From Pseudomonadota bacterium (GTDB lineage: Bacteria; Pseudomonadota; Alphaproteobacteria; Reyranellales; Reyranellaceae), in contig JAEZIF010000260.1 in assembly GCA_023416135.1 (NCBI GenBank), positions 1 through 15,465 on the forward strand: 15,465 nt of DNA, in the 5' to 3' direction. Of the stretch, positions 14,034-15,465 are shown piece after piece (positions within the stretch are counted from its first letter, which is position 1; every line of letters starts with the position of its first letter). The notes under the pieces are model-generated. The model did not search any database and was not told the DNA's origin. It saw nothing but the letters and a program-made list of their open reading frames with translations. The position numbers and the translations under genes are program-made.

Positions 14034-15073
14034 CGCCGGAGGTCGAGCACCTGCAGCGCGCCGGCCTCGTTGCCGACCGCGAGCCTGAAGCCGTCGGGCG
14101 CCCAGGCGAGGCTGGTGATGGCGGAGCCGTCGGCCATCTTCAGCACGACCGAGCGTCTGGTCTTGATGTCACCGAGCTGCACCTCGCCCGAATCGTAGCC
14201 GCCGGCCACGAACTCCGCGGCGGGGTGAGCAGCAACGACGGAGATGAGGCCGGCACCTTCCTCGCCGAACTGCAGTGGCGGCTTGCCTTCCGGACCCTTG
14301 CCCGAGAACGGCCAAGCCGTGAACACCGGCTGTGCCGAGGTGTAGAGGAAGCGTGCATCGGCGGTCCATGACAGCGACCTCACCTTGGCGGGATAGCCCT
14401 GCATGCGCATGTCGGTGGCCTGTGCCATGCGCCACACATGGATGTCGTTCTCCTGCGTGCCGGTGGCGATGAACTTGCCGTCGGTGCTCCATTTCAGCGC
14501 GACATGGCTGCCGCGCCAGGCGAATTTCCGCGGCGGCAGCACGACCTGACCGATGCTCCAGACCGTGACGCCGCCGTAGTGGGCGCAGGCGATGCGGCTG
14601 CCGTCCTTGCTGAAGTCGAGACCGGCCACTGTGCTCTCGTGCGGGCCGAACTCCTTGACCTCGCCGCCTTTGATGACGAAGGCGCTCTTGCCGGCCGACG
14701 CGGCAACGGCGCCGGTCGCACGATGCGCGGCCATGTGCTCGAACCACTTGCCTTTCTGGTTCGCAATCTCGCTCGCTGTCCCGTCGGCTGCGATGCGCAG
14801 CAGTCGGCCATCGTCACCGCCGCTCACGAAGCCGTCGCCCGCCGGATCACCGACCAGCGCCAGCACCGCGCCACCATGCAACGGCTCGGCCGCCGGCGTC
14901 TCGGCGGCGTTGATGTCGCCCGGCAACAGGCGCACGCGACCGTCGCCGAGGGCGAAGGCCACGATCGAGCCGTCCTTGCTGAAGGCACAGGCGGCGACGG
15001 GGGCATCGGCTGCGACGGAAAGGCCTGGCGGCAGGGTCTGGCGCCAGGCCGGATTTGAAAGATCGAGCTTCAC
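14030..15073 (-). CDS. WD40-repeat beta-propeller protein
   Basis: A 347-residue protein made almost wholly of degenerate WD40-type repeats. I count seven or eight blades, with recurring patterns such as ACAFSKDGSIVAFALGDG, GLDFSKDGSRIACAHYGG, LKWSTDGKFIATGTQEN and SLAWAPDGFRLAVGNEAG. No signal peptide, enzyme motif or membrane segment is seen, so it is probably a cytoplasmic scaffold. The start is GTG 15073, four bases after the stop of the COG0523 GTPase gene, so the two are likely co-transcribed; no strong ribosome site is visible. The pairing suggests a role tied to the metal chaperone, perhaps as a partner or scaffold, but this is inference. The stop overlaps the convergent transporter's stop. 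Confidence 0.85.
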   Translation of the reverse strand: MKLDLSNPAWRQTLPPGLSVAADAPVAACAFSKDGSIVAFALGDGRVRLLPGDINAAETPAAEPLHGGAVLALVGDPAGDGFVSGGDDGRLLRIAADGTASEIANQKGKWFEHMAAHRATGAVAASAGKSAFVIKGGEVKEFGPHESTVAGLDFSKDGSRIACAHYGGVTVWSIGQVVLPPRKFAWRGSHVALKWSTDGKFIATGTQENDIHVWRMAQATDMRMQGYPAKVRSLSWTADARFLYTSAQPVFTAWPFSGKGPEGKPPLQFGEEGAGLISVVAAHPAAEFVAGGYDSGEVQLGDIKTRRSVVLKMADGSAITSLAWAPDGFRLAVGNEAGALQVLDLRR

Positions 15074-15077
15074 GTCG

Positions 15078-15465
15078 CTATTTCAGGCAGTCGTTGAAGC
15101 CGCGCTGGAGGTTCTCGCCATCGAGGTTGCGGCCGATGAAGACGAGCTTGCTGAAGCGCTTCTCGCCGTCCTTCCAGGGCGTTCCCCAGTCGGAGTCCAT
15201 CATCATGTGCACGCCCTGATAGACATAGCGCCGCGGCGCGCCGTCGATGGCCAGGATGCCCTTGCTGCGGAAGATGTCGGGGCCGCGAAGCTGCAGCAGC
15301 GCGCCCATCCACTTCTGGAAGCGGTCGGGATCGACCGGACGATCGGCAGTGAGCGACAAACTCTTCACCTCCTCCTCGTGGTCGTGGTCGTGACCGTGAT
15401 GCAGGAAGTCGGGCTCGAACTCGAGGATGCGCTTCAGGTCGAAGGCGCCCTTGTCGAGGATGGCG
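15078..15465 (-). CDS. CobW/COG0523-family GTPase metallochaperone, C-terminal part
   Basis: The gene runs off the right edge: only the last 128 residues are present, and the GTPase domain lies outside. The visible part is a typical CobW C-terminal domain, with AFDLKRILEFEPDFL, then a His-rich linker HHGHDHDH followed by EEE, then GPDIFRSKGILAIDG, YVYQGVHMMMDSDWG, and the ending FIGRNLDGENLQRGF. COG0523 proteins use GTP to deliver metals (zinc, cobalt or iron) to client enzymes, and the His-rich segment fits zinc or cobalt binding. A GTG at 15368 inside the domain is not the real start. WD40 follows after four bases. Metal and client are undetermined. Confidence 0.88.
   Translation of the reverse strand, partial: AILDKGAFDLKRILEFEPDFLHHGHDHDHEEEVKSLSLTADRPVDPDRFQKWMGALLQLRGPDIFRSKGILAIDGAPRRYVYQGVHMMMDSDWGTPWKDGEKRFSKLVFIGRNLDGENLQRGFNDCLK

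Overview
The window is GC-rich, tightly packed chromosomal DNA. Gene content points to an alphaproteobacterium: a pstSCAB-phoU-phoB cluster, a PfkB-type adenosine kinase, an AmpG-like transporter, and a COG0523 GTPase beside a WD40 protein. I suggest Rhodospirillales or Hyphomicrobiales, but that is inference from gene content and composition. I see no tRNA, rRNA, CRISPR array, insertion sequence or phage gene.

Layout. (1) 122-1705: two very small, probably exported cysteine-rich proteins (+) converge on an ACR3-type arsenite efflux pump (-). A hairpin terminator lies between them, and a 28-bp inverted repeat (likely ArsR-type operator) overlaps the acr3 promoter. No arsR is present. (2) 1834-3066: an exported vanadium-haloperoxidase/PAP2-superfamily protein (-) in which the usual catalytic His of the PSGH motif is Ala. 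(3) 3067-3693: a 0.6-kb gap with no convincing gene. It ends in a clear PHO box directly before pstS. (4) 3694-9011: pstS-pstC-pstA-pstB-phoU-phoB (+), a high-affinity phosphate importer with its regulator and response regulator. Two hairpins separate pstS from pstC, and the pstA/pstB and phoU/phoB junctions are 4-bp ATGA overlaps. No phoR is present. (5) 9012-9213: a structured, non-coding stretch, then a strong terminator that overlaps the 3' end of the convergent ampG. (6) 9214-12780: a compact minus-strand operon in transcription order moeB-like E1 enzyme, DsrE-family protein, adenosine kinase, AmpG-like transporter. Two of its junctions are 4-bp overlaps. (7) 12819-14033: a Bcr/CflA drug-efflux transporter (+), divergent from moeB. 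(8) 14030-15465: a WD40 beta-propeller protein preceded by the C-terminal part of a CobW/COG0523 metallochaperone GTPase (-) that runs off the window.

How the genes work together. Under phosphate limitation, phosphorylated PhoB should bind the PHO box and raise pst expression. PstS captures phosphate, PstCAB imports it, and PhoU damps the signal. The acr3 region is a separate arsenite-export module. Co-location with a phosphate importer is suggestive because arsenate is a phosphate analogue, but the sequence shows no regulatory link. The least explained elements are the CC-repeat peptide beside acr3, the crossing inverted repeats after phoB, the unusual moeB-dsrE-adenosine kinase-ampG operon, and the haloperoxidase relative with an altered active site.
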